Below, one piece after another: positions 32,301-44,000 of a stretch of 64,000 nt of DNA (position 1 is its first letter; every line of letters starts with the position of its first letter). Made by a program: the position numbers and the translations under genes. Location of the stretch: assembly GCA_010093635.1 (NCBI GenBank), contig MU006805.1:124001-188000 (forward strand), given 5' to 3'. A model generated the notes under the pieces. That model was not told the DNA's origin. It saw only the letters and a list, made by a program, of their open reading frames with translations, and ran no database searches. This DNA comes from Massarina eburnea CBS 473.64. Taxonomy: Eukaryota > Ascomycota > Dothideomycetes > Pleosporales > Massarinaceae.

Positions 32301-33925
32301 AACAGCCTCTGCTATACCCCTAGAAGCTATAAATAGTTCCTTATAGATAGAAGCCTCTAGGGCTAATCTAGTATACTAGACTGCGCTAGAGGCCCTACGT
32401 AATCAGGAACAGAAGTTCCCTCTGCAGCTAAACCTAAAGATATAGCTTTCTAAATGCTTAGTAGGGGACGATAGGTTTATCTATTACAGGGGGAGGAAAT
32501 AGGTTCCTGCCTTAGAACCCTTACAAACACAGATAATTACTAAAACCTACAACAACCCTATTGCAGGCCATCCTAGACAGGAAAACACGTACTTAATTCT
32601 TGCCTAGAACGTATTTTAGCCTAATATAAGCTTAGACATACAAAAGTTTGTGCAGAACTGCGACATCTGTAGAAAGACTAAACTATAGAGAGAGCTTAAA
32701 CAAGGTCTCCTAAAGCCGCTGCCGCTCCTAGATTAGTTATAGAAGGAGATTGCCATAGATTTCATTACTAGCCTTCCTAAAAGCTAGGGTTGTAGGAACC
32801 TCCTAGTAGTAGTTAATCAACTAGGCAAGGGAGTTATACTCGTAGCTCTTCTAGACCTGTCTGTACTAACACTAGTTAACGCATTTATTAAGCATGTTAT
32901 AGCTTACTACTAGCTCCTAGACTTTATAGTAACTAACAGGGGAAGCTAGTTCCTAGATAAATTCTAGAAGACCCTAACCCAGCGTCTCAACATTACCAGG
33001 TCCCTCTTAACAGCTTTCTACCTAGAAACTAATAGATCTACAGAACGCATAAACTTAACAATTAAAGCAATGTTCTAAGCTCTTTGCAACTAGGATTAGT
33101 CTAATTAGGCTAAATTAGTACTAATCGTCCAGATCGCGGTAAACAGAAGGACAGCTAAGTTAACTAAGGTTAGTCTATTCTTCCTCTAGCACGGATACGA
33201 CGTGGATCTAGTCTAATAGGATTTCGACGCGACGGTACTAGAGAAACACTAGATTATTAACAAACCTAATAAATCTGCTTTAGCTATAATAGAAAAGTAC
33301 AAGAACACTATAGCTTTCACGCAGTTAGCTATAGCAGAAGCCTAGCTCTAGCAGGAAAAGTACGCTAACGTGTACTATTAAGAAGCTCCCTTACTCTATG
33401 TAAGGGACAAGGTTTAGTTAAAGTATAGAAAACAAATAGCCAATTCCCAACCTAGTAAAAAGCTTAACTAGAAAAACGGAAAATTCACAGTTACAGAAGT
33501 AATATCCCCGTCCGCCGTTTGTTTAAATACTCTAGAAGGAATCTATAACGTCTTTAGCACTAATAGGCTAAAACTCGCAAGCTCTAACCTACTTCTAAGT
33601 TAAGTAATTAAGGACTTCTAGCCGGCCGCCTTAGTTGTAGAAGGCGCTAAAGAACTAGAGTATAAAGTAGAAGAGATCGTAGAAGAAAAATTAAGGATCT
33701 ATAGCAGGGGCTCTAGGAAGGAGTACTTAATTAAATAGAAAGGCTATACGCTGTGTACCTAGGAAGATAAAGGAACAGCCTAGGAACTAGAAGCTCTAGA
33801 CACCTAGTTACAGTTCTCTAAACCCTACTAAGACCTAACAGGACACCTCCTAGAAGGATTTAGGAAAGGAACCCTAGTAGAACAAGGCAAACGCTAGAAA
33901 AAGAAAGGAAAAACCAAGGCCTAAG
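29370..33925 (+). pseudogene. Relic gag-pol polyprotein of the Ty3/Gypsy element
   Basis: Read through many stops, the plus strand shows, in order: a CCHC zinc knuckle (LCLRCRKSGHKVKKC, about 29935-29982); a protease with LLDTGY (30241-30258); reverse transcriptase with FCVDYRALN (about 31070) and YIDNVLIY (about 31361-31385), in which the second catalytic Asp reads Asn; RNase H with ELDASSYSTGATLL (about 31810); the integrase zinc-binding part (FVQNCDICRKTK, about 32650); the integrase core with IDFITSLP (about 32755) and a TNRGS motif; and a chromodomain (EYLIK, stop, KGY, about 33655-33830). The stops are mostly TAG. It is a degenerate copy; the family assignment is safe because of the domain order. 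Confidence 0.92.
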
Positions 33926-34128
33926 GAAGGGCGCAGGTAAGAGGAGTTAGAGGACTGATTTATTATTTTTCTTAGAACCGAATACTAATTAACTTATTTT
34001 ATTTAACTATTCAAGGCAGGAAGAAGTAGAGGGATCCCTATTAGACCCCTTATTAGACAAGATAAGGCCTATAGAACTCTACTAAAGAACCTAGCACTAG
34101 ACACTAATAGAACCTATAGGAGGAAGGC

Positions 34129-36132
34129 TTAAGCAGTAGGACTCTTACCCTTAGCGCAGCGTTTTGCACGATCTAACCTGTCCCTAGGAGGAGACTTAAC
34201 TAGAAGACGCTTCTGTACAGGACGAGGGGTAACTAAAGGAGTAAGCGCAGTAGGAGTAAGTAGAACTAATACTATAGTAGCTAGAGGAACACTAGCAGAA
34301 CCCTCTAACTTATAGGTAAACTCCTAAAGCAAATCCTTAGCAGTCAGCTCTTAAGCAGGTTCCTGTTAAGGCTCCTAATAAATTCCTAGTTTACCCCTAG
34401 AACGCTTTAACTCCTATTCCGTAATGACTCCTACTAACTTAACGATCTCCTAAGTAAACTCCCTATTATTATTAATGTACTTTCTAAGGGTAACGTTAGC
34501 TAATTAGACTTCCTCTGCGACACAATCTAGGCGGCTTCCTAAGCTAGTAATGTAGGCATTATGTTTATCTAACTGCATAGAGATTAGCTATGTAAAAGAA
34601 ACAGGGAAGAAAGGAAGTACTTACCTTTCTATACTTTATAAGGAGGTTTTACTTAAGAAACCCCTGTATAGCCTGCATAGACTCTAGAGTAGCTTAAGCA
34701 GTGTCTAAGGAAGCCTTGTAATAGTCTATCTTATTTAGAGGCGTTATAGAAGCTGCTAAACTAGGATGCTTCCTAGCATCTATTGTAGGGAACTCCTTTA
34801 AGTAGCGCTTAATTAAAGGAAGGCACACACAGAGCAATTCCTTAAGTTCCTTAGCATTTCTGTCCTTATAGGCCTTAAGGATTGCCGCAAGCTCCTTAGA
34901 ATAGAGTTAGGGCCCTAGGGAACACAGTTAGTAGAAGCTAGAAGGAACTAGAGGAAGACACTTATAGGAACGACACGTAACTTAGTTATAAGTACAAGCT
35001 ACGTAAGTAGTCTTATAGGACTAAACAGGAACACTGCATATGCTCTCTTCTCTAATAACAAGACCTTCTACACAAGCGATGTAGAAGACCTGTTATTCCT
35101 TACTATAAGCATAGGCAAGGGAAGGCGGCAAGTATAGTAGGAGAACATTAACAGCATTATCGTTATTATCTTCCTCCTCTTGCTCTAGAGAAGAAGTTAG
35201 CTCTTAAATGTTAACTACCTGTTCCTCTTTAATAGATTGCTGCGCTAGAATGCTCCTAGAAGCCCTTAAAGATAACGCAACAGCACTCCTAGAAGCCCTT
35301 AAAGACAACGCTACAGCCTAAATAACTAGAGCCTTCTGTTAAGCCCTAGCAGATAGGCGAGCAGGAAGCTAGCTAGAAGAACCCCCCTAGGGGGGGGCAA
35401 CAGAAATCGCCAGAGCGGGAATTAACTAGAGGGATGCCTAGGCAGCTATAGCTAGAGCAACACTACAAGCGGGAGCTAGCAGAACTAGGGTTAACCTAGG
35501 ACGCAGATTAAAGATTTAAGGATCTTAAAACCCTAGACTAGCCCTAGATTCCCTAGGGAAATACTCCCTACTAGAAGCCTAAGCCCTCTTGTCCTAGGCA
35601 TCTATGTAGCGCATGTACTAATTAACAGGACTAGTAGGGAAGTAACGCAGATCTAGAGGTTCCTGCTTTACTATTATATTAATAATAATAACCTATAAGC
35701 ACTAAGAAAGGAAGAACCTACAGAACTATATCCTAGGTAGGAAGGATAACTAACAGGAGTCCTAAAGTAACTATACAGATTATTATACTAATTGTACTAG
35801 CCGTACTGCTTAGGATAACGCAGAGCAAACTAGGAACTAGGACCTAGGTAGGCATACTAAGGAGTATGCGCACTAGACGCTAGCGCAGGAGCTGCAGCAG
35901 GAGCTGCAGGAGCTAGAGCTGTAGGAGCTAGAGCCTAGATAGGAGCAGAAGGCGCCGTAGGAGGCGCAGGACTAGACTACTTAACCTAACAAGAGGAACC
36001 TAACCTAGTTAGAGCGTCCTTACTACTACAGTAGGAAGGCGTCTAAGGCTAGTGAACTAGCGTCTGTAGCTAGCGCGGCTAGCGTAGGGTCTTAAGGGGA
36101 GGGGCATAGTACTTAAAGACCTTTAGAGGCAT
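34129..36132 (-). pseudogene. Relic antisense ORF of the retroelement, apparently with an intron
   Basis: Between pol and the 3' LTR the minus strand carries one long frame broken only by TAG/TAA at positions where Trp or Gln is plausible. It opens MPLKVFKYYAPPLKTLR at 36132, passes through a Pro/Ala-rich part (about 35870-35990), a duplicated LRASRS unit (about 35255-35310), an acidic SLEQEEEDNND stretch, a Cys-rich part with TCRSYKC, a helical LAAILKAYKDRNAKELKELL segment, and ends after a basic KRCAKGKSPTA at 34129. A candidate 37-nt intron (GTAAGT...CATAG, 34624-34588) joins YRK to LISMQLDKHNAYI in frame; 37 is not a multiple of three, so without it the frame breaks. No known domain recognised; function unknown. 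Confidence 0.75.
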
Positions 36133-36420
36133 CCTAGAGGCTTAAATGGAGGCTGTAATAGAGTTGAATAGAAGTCGTGTAGGGAGTAAAGAAAGAAGGT
36201 TGTAGAATTTAGGTTGTCTAGATAGGCGAGCTATGAGCTTAGACCCTGCAATCCATTTGCTAAACTAAACGCCTAGGGAGCAACTAGCTCTTACCTAGAG
36301 AACTAGTAAGTAAATTAGGTTAGCACGCGATAGGCGGTAAAGGCAGCAAACAGAGAGAAAGGAACAGCTAGAAAAAAGGAACCTACCTAGAGGCGGCATA
36401 TAGCATACAGAACCCCTACG

Positions 36421-36456
36421 ACAAACAAAAAAGAGGAGGGGGGGAGAAGAGAGTAA
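36421..36456 (+). other. Polypurine tract region of the LTR element
   Basis: A/G-only apart from two C and two T bases, with AAAAAAGAGGAGGGGGGG directly upstream of the 3' LTR. This is where plus-strand DNA synthesis is primed in LTR elements. Confidence 0.75.
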
Positions 36457-36665
36457 TGTAAGAGGATAGACCCTGTGACCCTTAGGCACAGCCCTCAGAG
36501 CCTGCCAAGGAAGTCTGCTAAAGTCTGCTAAAGAAGCCTGCTAAGGAACCTACCTAGAACTAGCCTAGGACTGGTATATAAACCCTCTATAGCACTTCCT
36601 GTAGACTCTATTAAATTTATCTCATCTTTGAAATAACATCTACTCTTAGGGTCAGTTCCCTTACA
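36457..36665 (+). repeat. 3' LTR (209 bp)
   Basis: Same length and ends as the 5' LTR; ten transitions separate the two copies. Confidence 0.95.
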
Positions 36666-36670
36666 TATTA
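36666..36670. repeat. Target site duplication, right copy (TATTA)
   Basis: Matches the five bases before the 5' LTR. Confidence 0.85.
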
Positions 36671-37126
36671 TATCGTTAAGTTAATCTAATTCCTAAATCC
36701 CTTCTATCTACTAATCTACCTACCCTATCTATCCCCTATCTACCAACCACTATCTAAATAACAAGATAACACAGTCCTTCGTGTTACTAAGTACATCCTA
36801 GTATCGTACATTACAGCATCGCACTATCGTCCGAACATCACAATATATGTAGTACATCACCTATCACATTCCATTATAAAATAGAGGAGATAGAAAAACA
36901 AAACGAGCCAGGCACTAGAAAGCCTACAAATCATATTTACATTCACATTCCCATTCCCATCCCCCATCACAGAGCTAGGTTTACCAAGACAAGGTACAAA
37001 GAAGGGGGGGGGGTAACACACATCTAAATCGAACCCCACGAGAACCATACGACATCCCAACACTATACAAGAAAGTAAAACCCCACACCAAATCCCCCCT
37101 CCCTCCCCACACACCACACCACACCA
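36671..37126. other. Intergenic, right flank of the retroelement
   Basis: AT-rich and G-poor like the left flank, then C-rich near 37080-37126 where the minus-strand gene ends. No gene seen. Confidence 0.5.
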
Positions 37127-38893
37127 CTACCCCCTCCGCCTCCCCCAAACCACCAACTCCCCACCCCCACCAACCCCACCAACCTCCACCCTCCACCCCT
37201 CCCGAAACAACACCCTCCAAACCGCCGGACCCAACTTCCCCCTCCCACCCTCCGAATGCCTCCCCACGCCCGTAACAACCCTAAAGCCCTCCCCAGCACC
37301 AGTGCGCCCACCGCCCGGGATACGCTGCTCGCCTAGACCGTCCCACCAAGCACGGACACGTTCCAGAGCGATACGCGTAGCATTCTTGACGTCGACGCCG
37401 TGCAGATCGAGTACGGTGGAGGAAGATTGTGCAGCGACGATGGCGTCGGCGTCGGAGGCGCGGTGGACGACGAGGTGCGAGTGTGCGTCGCGACCGAGTT
37501 GGGCGTAGTAACCTGCCGCGGCGCGCATGAGGGGGTCGGAACGGCCTTTGCGGTAGAAGGAGGAAGCTTGGGTGAAAGCTTCGCCTCTCGCTGCCGTGAG
37601 CGAAGCCGTGTTGCGCGGTAATACGGCGGGCGAGAGTTCGGGGAGTGGGGAGGGAGAGTCGGATGACGGGTCCTCGAGGTTTAACGGAGCGTAGCGGGGG
37701 ATGATGCGGACGTCGACGGTGGAGAGAGGTTCGGTTCGCGGGTACACTGTCAGGGCTTTTGCTAATTCGTGGGCGTTTGCGGTTGATGGTTCAGTGAGGC
37801 GGATGAGTGCGACTGCGTATTCAAGGTCTATGTTTGTGAATTCTGCGACGAGTTCGATGGCGGGTTGGACGAGGCTGGCGTCTGGTTCTCCGTCTTTGGC
37901 GTGCGATGTGAGATCGTTCCGGATTATCATCAAGATGGTAGCGGCGAGTGAAGCCCCGTTTTTGTGATATAACGATGCGATGATCTTTTTCCCGAGTCGT
38001 GTCCTGGAAGCGATGAACTCTACATCTTTCCCGCTGTCGTGCCACCGGTTTACCGGCGGTGTGGCACTTGGATCTGATTCTGATGCGGGTATGGATCCGG
38101 CGTCGTAGAACCCGCTCTTCGGCTTCTTCCTCTTGCCCTTCTTGCCGCGCTTCGGGACGTGGTAGTCTTCGGAGAACGCATCTATTCCTCTCGGCGCCGT
38201 CTCTTCCGTCGGACTCGTCCTTGTGTCTTCGAAGTATACGTGATTCAGTAGCTCGTCCGTCGCCTTGCCGAAATCGTCGTCGCATTTCCCCAGCGTGTAC
38301 TTGATAAAATCGAGTCGAAGGGTCGGAAAGGTTTCGGCGAGGAGTAATTCCTTGGTCGGCACATCGAATCTATTGCCTGTCAGCCCACATACTCCTCCCA
38401 ACGAAAAGCACACATACCCTTCCAACTCCCTAAAACAATCCCTCCCCTCACCATCCACCTCACTCGACCCCGACCCCGATCCCGACCGCCCCCCAATCCC
38501 CGCATAATCCGTAACCGTAGTCTGACTAGCCCAACTCTCCGCATTCGACTCTCTATCCTCTGAGCCTATTCCACCCAAGAGCCCACCTCCGCCGCCACTC
38601 CCCGAGGCATCGAACTCGGTCAACTGTTCCGCAAATGCATCATTCCTCATTCCATCCAGTATAGCTCGGAGGGTCTGCACGCCATCGGGAGTGGGGGCGT
38701 AATCGGAGAATAGCGCGTGGATAAGTGCAGGGTCTAGAGGTGGGCAGTATTCCTGCTGTTAGGCTGTGAGTGTCTGCTTTCATTTTGGGCAGGTGAGAGT
38801 GGGGGAGGGGAGGCGGGGGCGGATGGGGAAGGAAGACAGGAATGTAGAAAGGCCACCACACATACATACCTCTAAATCCAATAACTCATCCAT
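37127..38893 (-). CDS. CUE-like/DUF1771/Smr domain protein, probable Cue2-type no-go-decay endonuclease
   Basis: Three exons: 38893-38870 (MDELLDLE), 38752-38418, 38369-37127 (533 residues). The first intron has GTATGT and ends CAG; joining gives LDLEEYCPPLDPALIHALFSDY, a typical start for fungal Smr proteins. The second intron can be 48 nt (38417-38370, ending AATAG), giving ELEGFDVPTKELL. Residues after that (KELLLAETFPTLRLDFIKYT to ELLNHVYF) look like a CUE/UBA fold. DUF1771 follows near 37470-37600 (FTQASSFYRKGRSDPLM), then the Smr domain with LDLHGVDV and VVTGVGRHSEGG. In yeast, Cue2 cuts mRNA at collided ribosomes; this protein has the same kind of layout. The far C-terminus is Gly/Trp-rich (VGGGGELVVWG). 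Orthology to Cue2 is inferred from architecture. Confidence 0.85.
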
Positions 38894-39397
38894 CCTTGGT
38901 CTTTGAGTATTTGCGTCGAGGTATAATATACACAGAGCGCATGCTCAAAGGCCCGAAAGTCCAAATCCCCAAATCCCCAAATCTCCAGATGGAAAAGGTG
39001 AAAATCCCCGTATGTACAAGTCTAAAACCCTCCACAAGCGCGAGGTATATGAGATATCGGGACACGGGGGGTCGCGTCACTCCAAGGTACGGATATATAT
39101 GCGCACGCAAAGTCACAGGGGGTACTGGACTCTATACCTACCAATATAAACCCACTTTGTCGTAAACGTGGAGTACAATACAAGCAGGTTGCAGGTTCGC
39201 TAGTTGGGTATAAATGCGCGTGTGCGGCGTAGTCAAAAGTCAGCGCAAACACCTTTTTCCAGTCGCGATCCGATCTTCGCGTTCCAGTCTTGGCGCTCAC
39301 ACCCGCACCCACACCCGCACCGAAAGATTTCGACACCGATGGTAGATTGCAAAATTGCAAACGACGTGTTTACCAAGCAACAAAAGTAACCCCAGAA

Positions 39398-39486
39398 CTA
39401 CCGGATGACGCACCGAAGATACGTCACGTGACTACGTTTGGGTACTAGACGGTCACGTGACAGGTTCTCGGTGCGTTACCCGGTAG
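39398..39486. repeat. Inverted repeat with two GTCACGTGAC palindromes
   Basis: Arms 39398-39432 and 39452-39486, 35 bp each, loop 19 bp. By eye about 29 of 35 positions pair. Each arm starts or ends with CTACCGG/CCGGTAG and carries GTCACGTGAC at the loop side. It may be a hairpin, a MITE remnant, or two paired E-box sites. Confidence 0.75.
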
Positions 39487-39898
39487 TAAGTAGACAGAAT
39501 AGACAGAATAGAAGACGTCATCCCATCAACCAACCCTCGTCATCCGATCCATCCCAAAAACCTACCTACTAGACCCTACTAGAAAAAACTAGAGAAACGC
39601 TAAACGCTACGCTATTATTATTATCAAGCCTACTACATACAATACGAATTACTACCTAAAACCATTATTAGACTCGTAAGATTCTGTCTACAACAATACG
39701 TAGTACTACTATTCTAGAGAGATAGATAAATATAGTTATTATATTCTTTTTATAGTACTGTGTAGGTAGTAGTATACTATTTACTAGATAAAGCCTATTA
39801 AAGAAGAACTACTATAGTAAAGACTAAACGTTAAACGCTACAGTATTATCTTACTACCTAAACCCCCTTACCTACATACCTAACTACTCTCTCTTCCC

Positions 39899-39922
39899 CC
39901 CCTCTCTCTCTCTCTCTCTCTT
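39899..39922. repeat. (CT)n simple repeat
   Basis: About eleven CT units, preceded by a C run. Confidence 0.9.
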
Positions 39923-41000
39923 AGCACTTCCTAATAACATATCTACTAATCTACTATAATATAAACTATACACTATATACTACATACCTACTGCATCTCT
40001 CTAAAGATCTACCTACATCTATCTCTACAAATATACTCCTTAAGACCCTCTACCCTGTTTAATAGTAAAAAAACAAGGTACCTAAGATAGATAGATAGAC
40101 TACCTTTCCTATCCCTGTGTACTAGTACCTTCGCGCTAGTTAGTACAAAGAGCTAGAATGTAGAATAGGCAGAGATAGATATAGATATACGAATGAAGTT
40201 ATGTTATTATACTCTTTCTACTATGTATATAGTAATGTAGTATATACTACCTACCTGCCTGCCTGCCCTATCTTATCTTATCCTATCACACCCTACTACA
40301 CACTACTACAAAATTACAAATTCACCACACTACACACTACACCACACTACACTATTAACAAACAAAATATCGTACCGAATGTAAATGAGAAAACGAGTCC
40401 GAGTCTAAAGCTTTATCCATGCCATCCGTGCCATCATCCCCCACCACGACCCTACCCCCCATCACCACCATCCCCCATCCACCCCTCACACACACAAACC
40501 CCCCATGAAAAGGAAAAGAGAAAAAGAAGGATCCCGCTATGTAATAAACACAATCACACGCCAGCAGAAGAAAGCGCCCAGATGCAATACCCCATCCCAC
40601 CCCACCACTCCCATCGGAGAGAGAAAGATGGCGAGAAGGAGGGAGGGAGGGAGAGAAGTCATTAAACCCCGCCAGAAAAAAAACTTGAAGCAAAGTCTTC
40701 TTCAGGACCCGAACCATCCATCGACCGAGAGAAAGAGGGAGGAGACGAAGAAGAAGAAGAGAAAAAGTATCCCTCCCATACACAAACATGTCCCAGATAT
40801 CGCACATTGAATGAAGTATGCTATTCCGACCGCCGACCTACCGACTGTCGAGAGACCGAGAGACATAGAAAAGGAAAAAAGCCTTCAGAAACCCATCGTT
40901 TAGCGCCAGACCCCGGAGTAATGCATACACTTGTCTTTCGGGTCGTGGGATCCAGCCATACATAACCTATCTATACTTCGCTGCGCCTCGTGTTTCTTGT

Positions 41001-44000
41001 TTAGGAAAGATGGAAGGCGCCCTGTCCCTCCTGGATCGCTACGCGCAGTTTCTCCTTGAGGATCTTCACGGTGCTGTAGTCGGGCATCTTCAGGTAGTTG
41101 ACGCAGGTCATGACACTCGGAAGGTAATCATCCGAAGTGTACGGGGGCTCGCTCGCTTTGCAGACGACGGTGAACATGGGAGTGAGGGACTTGAAACCTA
41201 TATAGGCATTAGTATGAGTGGTTGATGTAGGGTGGAATTGAAACTTACCTCCAATGGGAAGCTTGGGACTGCCTGTGCTGAATTGCAAAAAGTCCCTTCG
41301 CTCCGTGGACGTGAACTCGCTCATGACCTGTATGAGATTGCGGACGCTCTTGCTGTCTAGATTGTAGCCGTGATCCGCCTTGATCGAGTCCATGAGAGCT
41401 GCTGGTTGTTAGCGTTACCGCACTTGGGCATATGGAAATTGAAAACTTACTCTCGAGAGACCAGTCTTCATCCTCGCGTCCGAACAACATGACAAGCTCG
41501 GCGGGCGTGAAAGCTCGCAGTGCAGAGTATGGGAAGACCTCCGAAAATCCTGCCCGGAAAGAGTCTACCTGGCGCTGTACTCCCGATCCGAGTGTGAAGT
41601 TGACGACCGCATCAACGTAGATATCCACATTGTCGATCGTCAAGGGCGTATCGCTCCCACCTTTGATCAGATCGATTGGATAGCCTGGGAGGGTAAAGTC
41701 CAGGCCGAGATCCTCAACCTGGCAGCCCTGGATAACGATCTTGTTGCGAGCTGCGGTCTTCTGAGCTGGCGTCGAGCGAGTGTCCTCGTCGATAGTCTTC
41801 TTTGCGTCGGCAAAGCGCTTCAACAGCTTCAGCGACTTGGCCAAGTCGTGGTCTACCGATTTCACGGCACCCAATGAAGGGGCGACGGCAGCGCTACCAT
41901 CGCCAACGCGGAAGAAGGTTGGGTTGAACGACACATCGATGATTCTAGAGTCCAGCATAGAACGAGCGGCAAACTTGCCGAGAACCCTGAACATTTCGAG
42001 TATCTTCTTGCCATTCTCCTTCTCGGCCTGCTCGTCACTCATAGGGGCTGGGAATAGACCACATTTGCCGAATGCGTACTCATCGCCGGGGTTGGATTCG
42101 TTTTCGCGCCAGAGCTTGAGCTTCTTCTTCGAGAATTCTTTGGACACCGTTGAGTAAAACTCCAGAGTGGGTCCGAGACCAGTGCCGACCTCGTCGAAGT
42201 ATTCTACCTCCAGTATGCTTGGGGAGTGTCCATACAGGTGCATGACCTTCATAGCCGACTCCAGGATCCTAGAGCGGGAAATGCGAACCTTCTGGCGCTG
42301 CAGGCGTCCCAGCAATGGGCGATTGTCATGGCGGTCGCGCCGAGAATCGCTCGTCGGTTGCGAGTTTTCCCACCTGGTCATAGAACGCGAATAACCAAAC
42401 GACGTCGACTGGAGGAAGAGGTGGCGCGTCTCGAATGGGAAGAGAAACGGATAGAGACGAGCCAGGTCCTCACTCCAGCTAGGAAGACAGTTGCTGGCCA
42501 CAATAAGCGGCTCCTCCAACTGGCGGTTCAGCTTCGCGGTCAACTTGGTATTGACAAACTGCGACAGTGGCTCGGCATTCGCTTGGAGTTGCTCGCGGTT
42601 GTCCGAAATGATATCATCTAGGTTAGAGTTCAGATCGTGCAAGATGCTCAATAATTGCAAGATACCCGATGTCACCGGGTGTTTGTCAAGCGAGACCGGC
42701 ATGCCAGATGTGCCTGCTTTTGAGTCCGGCAGTGGTGACCAGGCATTTGTCTCCGCCGGAGGTGGACCGGGGACACGCTTGAATTTGATTGTATGAATCG
42801 CATTCCATACAGTTCGGTGTGGCGCATCACCTGCATGGTTGAAGTGTACGGCACGGTAGATAGTCGTGCCACTCGAAATCGGCTGATCGTTGACACTGAA
42901 CTCAATGTGCCAGTCCTGAGGCGTAGACTGTACCGCAGCAGCATAAGAGAGAGCGCCGGCAGCCTGGAGAGCGGAGGCTCTACCGAGCAGAGAGGCCAAG
43001 CGTGATGAGGAGCTGCTGGGAGTGCTATCCTGCGGAGGTGGAGGTTTGGCCACAGGCTGAGTCTGAACAGGCGTCGCAACCCTAGTTCCGTCTTCTTTAC
43101 GGGCCGTTACTTTGCCTGTAGAGGCGACCTCGACGCTTACGGCTGATGGATCAGGTTCGTCATCGTCTAGTTCGTCGTCGAAATCGTCAACAATGGCATT
43201 CAAGGCACTATTCTCGTCGAGCGAGTCGCCGTCTGACAAGCGCTCCTCATCTGCACATTCTACTGGGTCTTGATCGTTATTTGATGCCACGGCTGGAGGT
43301 GGCGGCGGAGGAGTAGCTTGCGCCTGTTGGCGCCGGCTAGAGCGACGCAGCGTATCTTGCGGGGTGGAGCTCGGTCCCGCTTGCGGAGGGGTCGTGGAGC
43401 TCGAGGGCTTTGACTTGGGTGTCTTGCGCGAAGAAGACCGATTGGTGGACTCCGACGGAGTCTGGGGTGGTGGCAGGCCACGTCCTTCGGCAAGAGCCTG
43501 TGCGTAGGCAGCAATCTGTTCCCTATTCCGAGGCACGCGAGGTCGCTCAGCCATGCTGATCCGTGGTCGCAGATAGTCATCCAGTGCCTTGAGAGTGGCT
43601 ATAGCGTGTATGGAAACCATGATATTACGATAGGTCTTTGGGATGCCAGAATCCTCATCGGCAACTAGTTTCAGCCGCAATTGTTTGGCCAACATCGACG
43701 TTGCGCTACCGCGGCTGTCATATGAGTGCTGATGGACAGTGACGACTTCGAAGTGCTCGGACCTGCTTAGCACATCTTGGAGTTTGCTCACCAAGATGCT
43801 AAAAGGCGTCGCCGGAGACCCGCTGTTAGCGGTCTTGACTCGCTGGCCGGTCGAGCCCATGAAGGCCTCGAGGAACTGTGGACGAGGGTCAATGCCCGAG
43901 GAAGACACCGGCGTAGAGAAGACCTCCAAAAGCACATCGACGATGTTGGTCGTCATTAATTCGTAGCTCGTGATGCTCTCCAACGCGTCGCCTGCGAAGT

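Larger units (their letters stand above)
28741..36665 (+). mobile_element. Ty3/Gypsy chromodomain-type LTR retrotransposon, RIP-damaged, complete ends
   Basis: The element has 209-bp LTRs starting TGTAAG and ending CTTACA, a 5-bp target duplication TATTA, a purine-rich tract before the 3' LTR, and a relic gag-pol with the order zinc knuckle, protease, RT, RNase H, integrase, chromodomain. Stops are mainly TAG and lie where Trp or Gln is expected (TGG or CAG changed to TAG). Comparing the LTRs by eye gives 10 differences in 209 bases, all transitions, most at CpA/TpG, as RIP would produce. A second relic ORF runs antisense at 34129-36132. A gap of 306 N removes most of the leader and gag start. 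I found no convincing primer-binding site after the 5' LTR. The element cannot be autonomous in its present state. Confidence 0.95.
38894..41000. other. Intergenic, AT-rich spacer with repeats
   Basis: About 2.1 kb without a supported gene. It holds the promoter of the Smr gene (38894-39390), an inverted repeat (39398-39486), an AT-rich tract poor in G (about 39530-40340) that may be an old RIP-mutated relic, a (CT)n run, and the 3' flank of UFD4. Confidence 0.5.
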
